From Plectranthus barbatus (taxonomy: Eukaryota; Streptophyta; Magnoliopsida; Lamiales; Lamiaceae): a DNA stretch of 64,000 nt. The notes under the pieces are model-generated. The model was not told where the DNA came from. It made no database searches and saw only the letters and a program-made list of their open reading frames with translations. The DNA is taken from contig JAPKLW010000621.1 of NCBI GenBank assembly GCA_026898455.1, forward strand, positions 153,559-217,558. The letters run 5' to 3'. Of the stretch, positions 12,341 to 24,319 are shown piece by piece. Position 1 is the first letter of the stretch; each line of letters begins with the position of its first letter. A program made the position numbers and the translations under genes.

Positions 12341-13559
12341 GTAACTAATATATATTTATTATTATTATTATTGTTGTTATTATTATTATTATTATTGTTA
12401 TTATTATTTAAATGATTATTGTACCTTGCTAACTAAGTCTATAGAAACAACAACAAAATTTGCACTTAAATTTATAGGAAAATCTATCATACTTAAGGTA
12501 ATGCATTTAATAAATACCAAAACTAGTAGATTGAACAATATCATCAACCAACTATTATATTGCACAGTTAGATATTAATTAAAGATAAGAGTATAATTAT
12601 ATTACATATTATTATGATTTTCTCAAATATATTACAAAATATGCACATTATCAAAATATGTTACAAACTATCAGTTTTGTTCTAAATTTATGAAGTTAAC
12701 ATATTTCATGTGATGGAAAGTTGATTCTCATTTCCCTATACAAGATCATCCAAATGGATTTCTTTATCCCCAAATTTCGAATATCACCAACCCCATAGCA
12801 ACCCCTCCTCTCTTCAATATGGGAAAAATTAGCATCACCAAGGTCGATTAAACAAGGAAATTGAAGATTTGAGCCAAGGAGAGGCCCGAAACCTGTCGAC
12901 CCTCTTTCCTCTTGGTGCTAGAATTTTTCAGCACCTAATGTATGTGTATTTCTCACTCCCTACTTCCTTTCTTTTATGTTATTGGTGTAATATGTGTATA
13001 TTTTAAGTATAGATACGATATATTAACTTGTTTTTAGTTATAGATGGAGTAAGAGCTTGTTGGTGGAGTGGTTGGTGTTGATTTGGTGGTGATTTTGTTG
13101 TCGTGTTGATGATTTGCTGCTAGCATATTGCTTAATGGTTGAAAACCTAGGTAGAACTTGAATAATATACCTCTTTTACATGTGTTTAATCTCTAAAAAT
13201 GTGAATTGAAGTGATACATTGATGTTTGAGAGGCTAGAGATGCAATAGAATTCATGTCATTCATGCTAAGCACCAAATCTGTTTTTGATAGCTCCCAGCC
13301 CGTTGACATTTTGAAGTTTTCAGACATAGAAACGATCTTATAAAATCATGAAACTTACATATTCTAAAACTATATCGTCTTAGGAGCGTTTTGATAAGTC
13401 ATGTGAATTAATCGGAGTAGTATATCAAAAGTTATGTGCATTTGAAATACATGTGTCAAATATGTGACGAAGTGTTAAGATATATCTTGAAAGCATACTT
13501 CCCCATCATTTTAGCTTTCATGGGTTTTTCCTAGAAAACTAGTCATATATAAGAGTATT
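12341..13559. other. Intergenic DNA with a TTA microsatellite
   Basis: A (TTA)n-type microsatellite with two GTT interruptions lies at about 12355-12410. The rest has no recognisable gene. The text at 13240-13560 continues on the far side of the copia insertion (19811 onward), so it is the interrupted target. Confidence 0.5.
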
Positions 13560-13564
13560 CCTAC

Positions 13565-14411
13565 TGTTGGTTACAAGATCTGTGAAGAAGAACTGAAAAC
13601 ACTGCAAGTAATTATGTCTAGTACAACAAGTTTTTACAACTATATCTGCAGCCTGCAGGTACTGCTAGTACGAGAACAATTGAAATAAAAAGAAATTAAA
13701 TAAATAAAAGAAAATAAAATGGGATAAATCCCAACCGAGTTGAGAAAGCCCTCTTCCCGCAAGACAAATTCGCCGACGTAGTGCTCGTCTAATGAAGGTT
13801 TATTCCCAAAGGTAAAACGACTTCGTCCTTTACGAGGCAGCACCGCAAATTGCAAAGGCTCCGGCGAACTGAACAAAGGCGAAACTGAGTTGTAGAAGAA
13901 CAACAAAAAAGATGCAGCAATATGAGGGGAAAGTTGCAGTATCTCTGGCTAAGTGAGCTGTCTAATGTCGGATGTTCGGGGAACAGGGGACAACTCCTAG
14001 CATGCCTATTTATAGACATGTCCACCTAGGGGGAGCCTGTCTCAGCATCAAAGCTGAATTGTTACAAGGCATGATACACGGAGTAACCGACGCCATCAAT
14101 GGAGTCGTTACAACTTTTGAATGCAATTTCAACATGTGGAGAATGCGTTCAACACTCATGTGTGTAATTCCCCATGTGCAAAATATGGTGTAACTGTTCA
14201 CACTCAATTGCAACACGTGGCTGACTCATCAACCACGTCGACTCCGTGTCACTTCGTGGACTCATTTCTCACTCACTGGAATTTGGTTTTGAGAAAACAA
14301 ATATATCACGATCATCTACTCTTCGCGTAGATTATGTTGGTAATATTTAATTACGACAAAATTAAATATTTCACATCGGGAATTTACTACAAAGTACCCA
14401 AATTACCAACA
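13565..14411 (-). repeat. 3' LTR of the minus-strand copia element (847 bp)
   Basis: It is homologous to 18943-19805 along its whole length. On the minus strand it has TATAAATAG (14006-14014), a plausible LTR promoter core. Relative to the other LTR it has a 7-bp duplication near 13650 (CCTGCAG repeated) and lacks 23 bp near 14238. Confidence 0.93.
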
Positions 14412-15000
14412 ATCCCCCCCATGAGTGGAAATGCCAAAATGCATGATGCATAGCCAACTCAGTTTCGAGAACTGTTAATGCACCTGAACAGGTAGCTTAT
14501 GGCTTTGAACCGTTCATCTTCAATGTCGTCGGGCACACTGGCGGCTTAGTGGTAAGAATACCTTGAACTAATCCTCCAATGTGTGTACCGAGACAACAAC
14601 ATTGAAACATTAACATTTCAACCTCTATTCGTTCTCACGTTTGGTTCCATTACAGGCCATGGACACCCCCTTTGGTTTCATAAGCGTTCATTTGAAGCGG
14701 CCCCCACTTCCATTTATATAGGTGACCTCCTAATCCGAGCATTCCTGCCTAGCTCAACCACCACAAGGTTTTCAGGAGTCATTAAAAGTCACTTAGGACT
14801 TAACCTATACCACATGCAGGCTCATAACACCTCACTTGCTTTCTTTAGGGAAGGGTAGATAAGTCATTCTCCAAGGCATCGCCACTAGAGAAGATATTAT
14901 CTAGTCGGTGTTATCACTCGAACTTGTGTAGTTTAGTTGTCCCATTGAACCTAGTTCTTCGGATCTCCAATCATCTAGGTTGGGTATCCACTACACTCAT

Positions 15001-16659
15001 TCATAATGTGGATTTCAATCTCATTCCCTCTAGCAATTTACACATTTGATCTCGGTTTAACCCTTTGGTTAGCGGATCCGCAAGGTTATCAATTGATTTC
15101 ACATAATCAACGGATATCACACCATTCAAGATCAATTGTCTAACGGTATTATGTCGACAACGTATATGTCTCGACTTACCGTTGTACATATTATTTTGTG
15201 CTCGACCAATAGCCGCTTGGCTATCACAGTAAATCATCACTGATGGCACAGGCTTGTTCCAACAAGAAACATCCTCTAGAAAGTGTCGAAGCCACTCTGC
15301 TTCTACACCTGCTTTATCTAGAGCGATAAACTCCGATTCCATCGTGGAACGAGCTATACAAGTTTGCTTCGTGGACTTCCATGACACTGCCTCCCCACCG
15401 ATCGTAAACACGTATCCACTTGTTATTTGAATTAGAGATCCAATTTGCATCACTGTACCCTTCAAGTACCCGGGGAAAACTTGTATAATGCAAACCCAAG
15501 TTAAGAGTATACTTCAAGTATCTCAAAACTCTCACAAGAGCCTTCTAGTGATCACTACTGGGATTGCTCGTGTATCGGCTCAATTTGTTTACCGCATATG
15601 CAAGATCCGGTCTAGTACAGTTAGTCAAATACATTAGACTACCAATGACCCTTGCATATTCCTCTTGACCAACAGGGTCACCTTTGTTCTTAACAAAGTG
15701 AACATTGAGTTCTAACAGTGTTTTGGCTGGTGAACTATCATAGGCATTGAATTTCCTTAACACTTTCTCAATGTAGTGAGATTGTGATAGGACAATTCTA
15801 TTAGGTTGCCTTATGATTTTGATTCCAAGAATCACATCAGCCACACCCATATCTTTCATGTTGAAGTTCTTCTCCAACATTCGTTTGGTATCAACAATTA
15901 CTTGTTGATTCCTTCCCATGATCAACATGTCGTCTACATAAAGGCATACAATCACAAAATTGTCAAACGTGCCTTTGTAGTACACACATTTGTCACATTC
16001 GTTATGCTTGAATCCATTTGACAACATCGTATTGTCAAACCAAACATGCCACTGCTTGGGCGCTTGTTGAAGATCGTATAAGGATCTAACCAATTTGCAT
16101 ACCTTTCTCTCATGTCCGGGTACTACAAATCCTTCGGGTTGATCCATATAGATTTCTTCTTCTCTCTCTCCATTTAAGAAGGTTGTCTTCACATCCATTT
16201 GGTGTATTTCGAGATTGTGCAAAGCAACAATCGCTATAAGCACCCTAATAGATGTTATCCTAGTCACAGGTGAATAGGTATCAAAGAAATCATCTCCCTC
16301 CCTTTGTTTAAAGCCTTTCACCACAAGGCGAGCTTTATACTTATCAACCGAACCATCGGCTTTATACTTTCTTTTAAGGATCCACTTGCATCCTAAGGGC
16401 TTACAACCTTTTGGGAGATCGGCCAAAATCCAAGTATGATTTTGCATAATCGACTCGATCTCACTATTAATGGCTTCTTGCCATAATGAGGCATCGGGTC
16501 TAGATAAGGCATCTTTAATGGTTCGAGGCTCATCATCCAACATATAATGATGAAATTCGGACCAAAACTTTTAGCCACTCTAGCCCTCTGACTACGTCTC
16601 AGTTCTTCCTCTATAGGAGTAGAACTAGTAGCCTCTTCATATGTCCTTTTTCTAGACAT
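15001..16659 (-). pseudogene. copia reverse transcriptase and RNase H, broken
   Basis: The minus-strand frame at 15545-16543 covers most of the reverse transcriptase. It has KARLVVKGF near the N terminus and the YVDDM active site intact (V-C-L-Y-V-D-D-M-L), and ends at a stop. The RNase H part is in other frames at 15001-15465 and 15314-15535, with TMESEFIAL and the ADPLTKGL tail typical of copia RNase H. Frameshifts near 15540 and 15440 separate the pieces, and the linker to integrase (16660-16870) has several stops. The enzymes would copy the element RNA and degrade the template in the particle, but no complete product can be made from this copy. Confidence 0.88.
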
Positions 16660-16870
16660 AGTCGGTACATCTTCCTTAACTTTACAATGATAGATGTGCT
16701 CAAATAATATGACATTCCTTGACTTCGGTCACATTCGGATTATCCGACTTGTGCACCAAAAATCAATAGGCAACACTATTCAAAGCATACCCTATAAAGA
16801 TACAATCGATTGTTTTAGGTCCAATTGCAACTTGTTTGGGTAAAGGTACTTCGACCTTTGATAAACAACC

Positions 16871-18905
16871 TCACACCTTTAGATACTTGTAGGAAGGTTT
16901 TCGACCTTTCCACAACTCATAAGGTGTCTCCTCTTTCCCTTTAAGAGGTATCTTATTCATGATATAGTTAGTTGTCAAGACAACTTCACCCCACATATTT
17001 TGGGGTAACCCCGAACTTATCAACAGAGCATTCATCATTTCTTTTAGTGTTCGATTTTTCCTTTCGGAAACACCATTGGACTGAGGTGAGTAAGGTGCCA
17101 TTGTTTGATGAATGATGCCCGAAGCGGCGCATAGTTCTTCAAACGGTGCAACATATTCTCCACCTCTATCACTTCGAATCATCTTGATCCGAGTACTCAA
17201 TTGATTTTCAGCCTCTTCTTTATAATTTTTAAAGGCATCAATTGCTTCATCTTTACTTTTCAATAAGTAGAGATAACAATATCTGGTGCAATCGTCAATA
17301 AAAGTAATAAAATACTTTTTCCCACCTCTGGTTTGCACCATTTTGAAATCACACAAATCCGTGTGTATCAACTCTAGAGGTTTTGTGCTCCTCTCGACTG
17401 AATTAAATGGCGTTCTTGTCATTTTCGCCTCAACACAAACTTTACATTTAGTTTGTTTGAATCCAGCCACTTTTAGTAAATTCATATTTACTAATCTTTT
17501 AATTGCATTAAGATTTACATGTCCCAATCTTACATGCCACAAAGAAGAGCACTCAATCAAATAAGAAGAAAAAGATTCAACTTTATTGATTTTCTTTCCG
17601 GCTAGGCACCGTGCCATTACATTCAACTTGAAAAGACCATTGGCTAGATAACCTCTACCAAGGAACTTTCCAAACTTTGACAAGATAAACTTTTCAGAGT
17701 CAAATACAAGTTTAAATCCATGATTTACAAGTAAAGAGCCCAAAACGAGGTTCTTTCGGATGTCTGGGAGATGCAGCACATCCTTCAAGGTCAAATCCTT
17801 GCCACTAGTGAGTTTAAGCACGACATTGCCCACTCCATCCACATATGAGGAAGCTTGATTTCCCATATGGAGCTTTCTTCCTTCAACAGGCTTATAGGAG
17901 ACAAACACACTCCTATCTGAAGCCACATGACATGTTGTGCATGTATCAACAAACCATTCACGTGGATTGTCAACATGGTGAACCTCGGAAACCACGACAC
18001 ACAAGTCATCTTCCCAATCATTATCGGGTTCAACATTATTGGCATTCATCTTTGCTTTGCCTTTATTTTTATTCTTAGGCTTTTTGCATTGACTTGCCAT
18101 ATGCCCACTTTTGCCACAATTGTAGCAAACACCCTTGAACTTAGGTTCTTGTAGCACAATCCCCTTGTTCGACGGGTTGGGTCTTTGCCTTTTCTTTGAT
18201 GGACCACTATGTTCCATCAAATTGGCCTTGGCATCCATAGCTCTCGGCTTAGGATCCACCTTTCGATTGTCCTCTTCAATACGAAGTTTGACAATCAAAT
18301 CTTCAAGAGACATAGCCTTTTGCTTATGCTTAAGGTAGCTCTTGAAATCCTTCCACGAAGGAGGCAACTTTTCAATGACCGCAGCCACGTTGAAGGCATT
18401 GAGGAGTAACATCCCTTTGGCGTGAACATTGTGCAAAATGAGTTGAAACTCTTGCACTTGTTCCACCACCGAACGACCGTCAACCATAAGGTATGATAGG
18501 TACTTGGCCACGGCGTACTTCTTAGTACCCGCGTCCTCCATCTTGTATTTCTTTTCTAGTTGTTCCCATAACTCATTTGCGGTGTTTACATTACAATACA
18601 CGGCGTGTAGGGGATCTACTAGACAATTTAATACAAAATTTTGACAAAGAAAGTTCCCTTAACATCAATTATCAAAAGCTATTCTCTTGTTTTGATCGGC
18701 CTCATCATCGGTAAGCTCCGGCTTGTCTTGCTTCAAGTAAGCTGCCAATCCAAGAGTTGTAAGGTAGAATAGAATTTTTTTGTTGCCAAGTCTTGAAGTC
18801 CACTCCTCCAAACTTGAAGGGCTTTTCGGCTTGGGCATTCGGAGGGAGCTTAGGACCATTGTTGGAATTGCTTCCACCACCACCATTGAGAATGTGATCA
18901 GCCAT
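16871..18905 (-). pseudogene. copia gag, protease and integrase, broken
   Basis: The gag start is the ATG at 18905. Its first 66 codons lead into a wrong frame after an A-run near 18776, and the frame then shifts again before 18601. From 18601 to 16871 one open frame of 576 codons runs through the gag UBN2-type region, a CCHC knuckle (CYNCGKSGHMASQC), and the protease motif, where D-T-G reads D-T-C near 17930. The integrase follows with its H-H-C-C region (WHVRLGH...CKVC) and D, D, E residues (HTDLCD, SDRGGEY, GVSERKN). It stops just after the catalytic core. The missing protease glycine predicts no processing even without the frameshifts. Confidence 0.88.
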
Positions 18906-18942
18906 CTAGGATCTTGAGAAGTAGATAAATTTGTCTTGCGAT

Positions 18943-19805
18943 TGTTGGTTACAAGATCTGTGAAGAAGAACTGAAAACACTGCAAGTAATTATGTCTAGT
19001 ACAACAAGTTTTTACAACTATATCTGCAGGTACTGCTAGTACGAGAATAGTTGAAATAAAAAGAAATTAAATAAATAAAAGAAAATAAAACGGGATAAAT
19101 CCCAGCCGAGTCGAGGAAGCCCTCTTCTCGCAAGACAAATTTGCCGACGTAGTGCTCGTCTAATGGCGGTTTGTTCCCAAAGGTAAAACAACATCGTCCT
19201 TTACAAGGCAGCACCACAAATTGCAAAGGCTCCGGCGAACTGAAGAGAGGCGAAACTGAGTTGCAGAAGAACAACCAAAAAGATGCAGCAATATGAGGGA
19301 ATAGTTGTAGTATCTCTGGCTAAGTGAGCTGTCTGATGTCGGATGTTCGGGGAACAGGGGACAACTCCTAGCATGCCTATTTATAGATATGTCCACCCAG
19401 GGGGAGCCTGTCTCAGCATCAATGCTGAACCGTTACAAGGCATGAGACACGGAGTAACCGACGCCATCAATGGAGCCGTTACAACTTTTGAATGCAATTT
19501 CAACATGTGGAAAATGCGTTCAACACTCATGTGTGTAATTCCCCATGTGCAAAATATGGTGTAACTGTTAACACTCAATTGCAACACGTGGCTGACTCAT
19601 CAACCACGTCACATGCAACGTGTACACCACGTCGACTCTGTGTCACTTCGTGGACTCATTTCTCACTCACTGGAATTCGGTTTTGAGAAAACAAATATAC
19701 CATGATCATCTACTCTTCACGTAGATTATGTTGGTATTATTTAATTACGACGAAATTAAATATTTCACATCGGGAATTTACCACAAAGTATCTGAATTAC
19801 CAACA
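18943..19805 (-). repeat. 5' LTR of the minus-strand copia element (863 bp)
   Basis: It is homologous to 13565-14411 and shares the TATAAATAG core on the minus strand (19377-19385). It contains 23 bp near 19608 bounded by CACGTC repeats that the other copy lacks. Substitutions are scattered through the alignment, so the insertion is not very recent. Confidence 0.93.
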
Positions 19806-19810
19806 CCTAC

Positions 19811-20486
19811 AAAATATGAAGTCCATATCTCTGAACATGAATTTATGTAAAATCATGCATTGTTCAGCCCTGTTTCGGTTGAGCTCTGTTTTTAACCATA
19901 ATATTGTAGTTGTCATGAATGTGTGGATGTCTTTTGGTAAAATCTAATTATATGGTATCATTACTTGAAGTTTCTAGCTGTTTACTAAAAAGGTAGAAGT
20001 TCAAAATCATTCTACTTATATTTTTAAAGTATTTTATAAAATGGTCTCATTTCAGCCAAAATACTGCTAATTTGCCTAAGTATAGAAAATGCAATTTGGG
20101 CCAACTCGATGACCTACCAACCAAATCCAAATACCTTGAGACATATATTTCTTACCTTAATATGCATGTTTAGAGTGTCTCGATAAAATTTAGTTGCGTT
20201 AGGTGATATTGAATGAGAGCATTAATAGTTGTATTTATTCATTTTCATTATCATGCATAGTATGTTCGGCACCACATAAATAGTGACCCTCGTAGGTCTG
20301 ATTATTTAAGAACATTACTACAATATTTAATGAAGGTTAGGGAGTTTATGAATTAATTTCAGCCCCTAATGACTTAAGGTGATACCCGTGGTAGATCAGC
20401 GAACATTTTGATGTCAAACCTGAAAGTCATGTACGTATGCCTAATTGAAGAGTTTGCTGCGACTATTGGTATATGATTATGCCTAA
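19811..20486. other. Intergenic DNA, continuation of the copia target
   Basis: Sequence continuous with 13240-13559 across the element. No gene or clear repeat is recognised. Confidence 0.35.
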
Positions 20487-20850
20487 TGTACAAACTGTAA
20501 TAGATAATGTAATGTAATACTCCCTCCGTCCCATAACATTAGTCTTGTTTCATTCCAGCACAGATACCAATGCGAGTAGAGATAGAGGAAATTAATATTT
20601 TATTAGTGAGTGTGTATTAATTTTCTATTTTAGGAAAGAGGACTAATGTTTGGGACAAACGAAAAAGGAAAACAGGACTAATGTTATGGGACGGAGGGAG
20701 TATAATGTAATACATTATCTTCGTAATGTACTTAATTTGCCTAGATAATGTAATTAGCTTGTCTAGATAATACACTGAAAAGTGAGGTTACAAGTAATAT
20801 CTGGGAAGTGGTTAACATATGAATGCATCCCTATATATATATATAAAATA
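20487..20850. mobile_element. Half of a palindromic MITE, split by a Stowaway
   Basis: The pieces 20487-20519 and 20703-20830 match the centre and right arm of the palindromic element at 46070-46328 (AGTGGTTAACATATG, TAGCTTGT, AGATAATGTA). The other arm is absent. The split lies near the palindrome centre, where a Stowaway-like element is inserted. Confidence 0.6.
20520..20700. mobile_element. Stowaway-like MITE, 181 bp
   Basis: The terminal inverted repeats are CTCCCTCCGTCCCATAACAT and its near complement TGTTATGGGACGGAGGGAG. It is flanked by TA on both sides (20518-20519, 20701-20702), the Tc1/mariner target duplication. It is non-coding. Confidence 0.9.
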
Positions 20851-22875
20851 GAAATTGGAGGTACATTTGTATTACAAATGATATTTAGACCGGCCCGTGG
20901 GAATAAAGTTGAATTCAATTATTTTATTATAGATCGCTCATTCTCAATAATTTTGTTGTACTTTACATGATTGATTGAGATTAGTTTCGTTGAGTCTATT
21001 ATTTTATTTATATATCACCACACTTTAAATTTTTTCGAAAAATTTATAGATATTACGAAATAACCTTCTTTATAAAATAAAACTATGTTACATGAATTTA
21101 AAGGCACAATCCTTCACACTCAACTAGGAAACAACCTTCATAGTTAAGCTTGGATACACTCAATCTTTTCGTTTCACTGATATTCAATCTTGTTTCAAGT
21201 AAGATCACAATCAATTATTCTTCTTTCATCAAGAATTTCACCAAAGATCGAGCTGTCGCAAGGTTCCCAAACCCCGAACAAACCTATAATGTACAAAGTT
21301 ATGGTTTGAACTTTGATGGTTTTAAGTAAGCATAGAGGTATTAGTTTTGCATGTTAGGGTGACTGGTTGTTGGGTATAGACCATTGTTTTGATAAACTTA
21401 GAAGGTTGTGGGTTAGTGGGAGCAGTTGTGTTGATGGTTTGGGATGAGAGGTTTTGTAGTAGGGTGCAAAATGTTGAGAGTTGAGATGGTATGAACTTGT
21501 ATGAAACCCTACCTGGTCAAAATCAACCAAGTTTCTTCCACTAGTTCACAATAATATGCCAACCAAATTCTTCCCCATGGGAGATACTCATGCTCCCCTG
21601 TCTTCACATCTTCTTCAATTATTCAATGCATTATATATTATTTCTGTGATGGTGATAAAATGATTAGTTCTTTTGCCAGTGTGTTGTCAAATTAGATATA
21701 TCCTTTCAAACTTTTAATTCTTGCATTTTAAAAAAAATGCTACAAGACTATTATAATATGATTTTAGATTGTTTAATTTACCAGGTGCTAGTTAGTTTTT
21801 TCGAATTAATGCTAAAATAAATATTGAATAAACAAGTTTTTGCAACGAAATCCTCTAAACAAATTCAATGAAACTACTAGTTTCTTTTGGTTTTGTCTAA
21901 TTAGAACCAACTTTCTATGCCTGAGTCTACGGGTGATATCACGAGTCGAGCAAGACCAAATTTGACCCGATAAGAATAAGAAAACTTGAAAGTACTCAAA
22001 CTTAACTAGATCAAGATTTATATATATTTTCAAATTTGAGCTCAACACATTGTTATACTCGCCAAACTCAAATTCAACCCAATCGAGCTAAATCTTTTAT
22101 TATTATTTTTAATGTTAATTAAAACCTTAAATTATTAATATATTCTAGGTAAATCTGTAACTAAGTAATAAGTTGAGGGATAACAATTTATATGAAATTA
22201 AGTTTGATAAAGTTCGCAAGCCTAATTCAAATTCAAACTTGACTCAACCTTAAACTTAGGTTTGATGAGACTCGTAAGTCCATCTAATCGAAAATTCTGA
22301 AAGTCGAGCTTAACTTGATTAACATTGAATTGATTTTAAAATCTTTTCAGGTCAATCTCGAATAACTCACAAACCTGCTAAACTCATGATCATTGCTACA
22401 AGAACATATGCCTCATTGTATTTTTAGCAAACTATGCGCCTTTCAATACTGCGAGATCTAACTGGATCTTTGAAACATTAATGTAATTAGTTGACAATTA
22501 GTATGGATTACAATAATTTTTCAGCATGTTAAACTCCAGATACCATTATAACAATCAATTTATAAGAAAAAATATCTGATTATTATTAAGTTGTAATTAA
22601 AGTATCACTTTAACAAAATATTTAATAATGACCCCATATTTACCCAACTAATGAAGATTTAAAGCAAACATTAAACCCATTGGAAAAACCTCAGAAAAAG
22701 CGACCAAAATATTGTCCAAATCGTGTGGCCTATTTTTCTTTCACTATCACAATGAAGCAAAGCATAAATTCTTTCCTCTCTAAAACACTTGCATTTCTCG
22801 ATAAATAACTCTACCAAACTCATCGACTTCCCCGATTCATTCATTCACATTTGTCTGAGAATTCATCGAATAAAA
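20851..22875. other. AT-rich intergenic DNA upstream of the RTM2-like gene
   Basis: No gene is seen. The stretch 21925-22390 has loosely repeated A/T-rich text (AACTCAAATTCAACCC, GACTCGTAAGTCC) that may be a decayed DNA element. The last 150 bp before 22876 should hold the RTM2-like promoter and a pyrimidine-rich leader. Confidence 0.35.
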
Positions 22876-23896
22876 ATGGAGCTCGAATTAGGACTCAAGT
22901 TAACGAGAGCCGCCGACGAATTCACGGATTTCCAGATTGCAAAAGATCGATCGGGCCCTGTTTTCGTGTCGAGAGAAACAGACACCGTTTTCTTCCTCAC
23001 TGCTCATCTCAGAGGTTCCATTTTCTGCATTTGCATGATCATGCATCGAAAGCATGATTTTTGTGTGATTTTGTAATATTTTGCGTGGAATTGTTGTTGC
23101 AGGTTATAAGAGAAGAAACATAAAGATTGACATAAACGAGGACGGAAGCTTGATCGGAATCAGCGGCGAAAGGCAGGTGAGAGAAACGGTGGTGGTGGGG
23201 TGGAAAGTGTATAAGAAAGATACAGAGACGAAGGGATTCAAGAAAATTTACAGAATTCCAGATGGGGTGATTCTGGACAAGATAAAGGCCAAATTCAACG
23301 ACGACGAATCAACTCTAACAATCACAATGCCGAAGAAGGTTAAAGGGGTTTCCGGTGCTGCCATTGAAGAAGTTAAGAATAAGCCGGAGCTTGTCAGAGA
23401 GGGTTCCGGGAGTTTGCAGATCGCGGATGAGAAGAGTCCGAAAGCAGCTGCTGAAGGTGGTGTGGAGATGCCTAAAGAAGAGACGCGCCATGAAAAACAG
23501 GCTTCTGTTCATGATTTGAGAAATGGAGATGAAGGGCAGCTAACTTCAGAGTCTACTAATGGCGAGGGAGCTGACACGAGCAAGCACGACGAAGAGAAAC
23601 AGAAAAATGCAGATGATATACAGGAAATAGATCGAGAAGTTGTTGATGGTGCTGAGAGAAAAGATGAACTGGAAACTTACGAGAAAGTTCCTGATGAAAG
23701 ACCAGGTGAGGCTGCCGTTGAACCTTGTGAAGAAGCTGAAGCTGGGAAGGTACAGAATGGTGAAGAGAAGCCTCGGGGGGAACGGTTCAAAATGTGTATC
23801 CCCATCGTTGCTGGTTCGACCTTACTGCTGACGTTTGTGGCATTCGTCATCCAGATGATCAGAAGCAAGCACCAAAGCAGCAGGAGGAGAGATTGA
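22876..23896 (+). CDS. RTM2-like alpha-crystallin-domain membrane protein, 310 aa
   Basis: There are two exons, 22876-23014 and 23103-23896 (933 nt), joined at AGAG|GTTCC...TTGCAG|GTTAT. The joined protein has an alpha-crystallin (HSP20-like) domain at about residues 30-125. Visible marks are GYKRRNIKIDI, GISGERQV and the closing LTITMPKK. A long acidic, low-complexity linker follows, then one hydrophobic segment (about residues 276-298, IVAGSTLLLTFVAFVIQMI) and a basic tail (SKHQSSRRRD). This is the layout of plant RTM2-type small heat-shock-like proteins, which are membrane anchored. Arabidopsis RTM2 limits long-distance movement of a potyvirus in phloem; whether this copy does so is unknown. 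The reading frame is intact. The start is the first ATG of the leader that gives the domain in frame. Confidence 0.88.
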
Positions 23897-24319
23897 TTTG
23901 GGACAAGTATGGCATGCTTGGATGTTCGATTTCTGCAGAGACACTCACACTGTTTGAAGAATTTATTTTAACTTGATGAATGATGAATGTATGATATTTG
24001 ATTCAGTTCATAGCTTGATATAATAATGTATGCAACAGGTAAGAACAAGTTTTGCATGAAAAAGATTGCCAATAAAAAAACAAAGTGAGGAGCAAGGAAA
24101 AGATGATCAATTAAAAAGAAAAGTGATTCAAGTAATCGCCCAAACAAATGTCGTAATGCTTCCAAAGTACAGTCAATATGATTATAAACACCTTCAAAAT
24201 CATCAGCTAAAAGCAATCTCTACAGTAGAAAACCTCAATACAAAACCAAGAAATGAATCAGATATTTCAAAGCAAGCATTGGAAGGCTGATCAGATCTAA
24301 AGTGAAGGAAGTTTCAATA
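23897..24319. other. 3' flank of the RTM2-like gene
   Basis: Probably contains the 3' UTR of the gene ending at 23896. AT-rich with no further coding signal. Confidence 0.4.

Larger units (their letters stand above)
13565..19805 (-). mobile_element. Complete but decayed Ty1/copia retrotransposon
   Basis: Two LTRs (13565-14411 and 18943-19805, both TGTTGG...CCAACA on the plus strand) flank a minus-strand gag-pol region. A perfect 5-bp target duplication CCTAC lies at 13560-13564 and 19806-19810. The pol order is protease, integrase, reverse transcriptase, RNase H, which defines copia. A polypurine tract with seven G on the minus strand lies at 14412-14426 next to the 3' LTR. The gag ATG is only 37 bp inside the 5' LTR, and no standard TGGTATCAGAGC primer-binding site is present. 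Multiple frameshifts and stops make it inactive. Confidence 0.95.
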
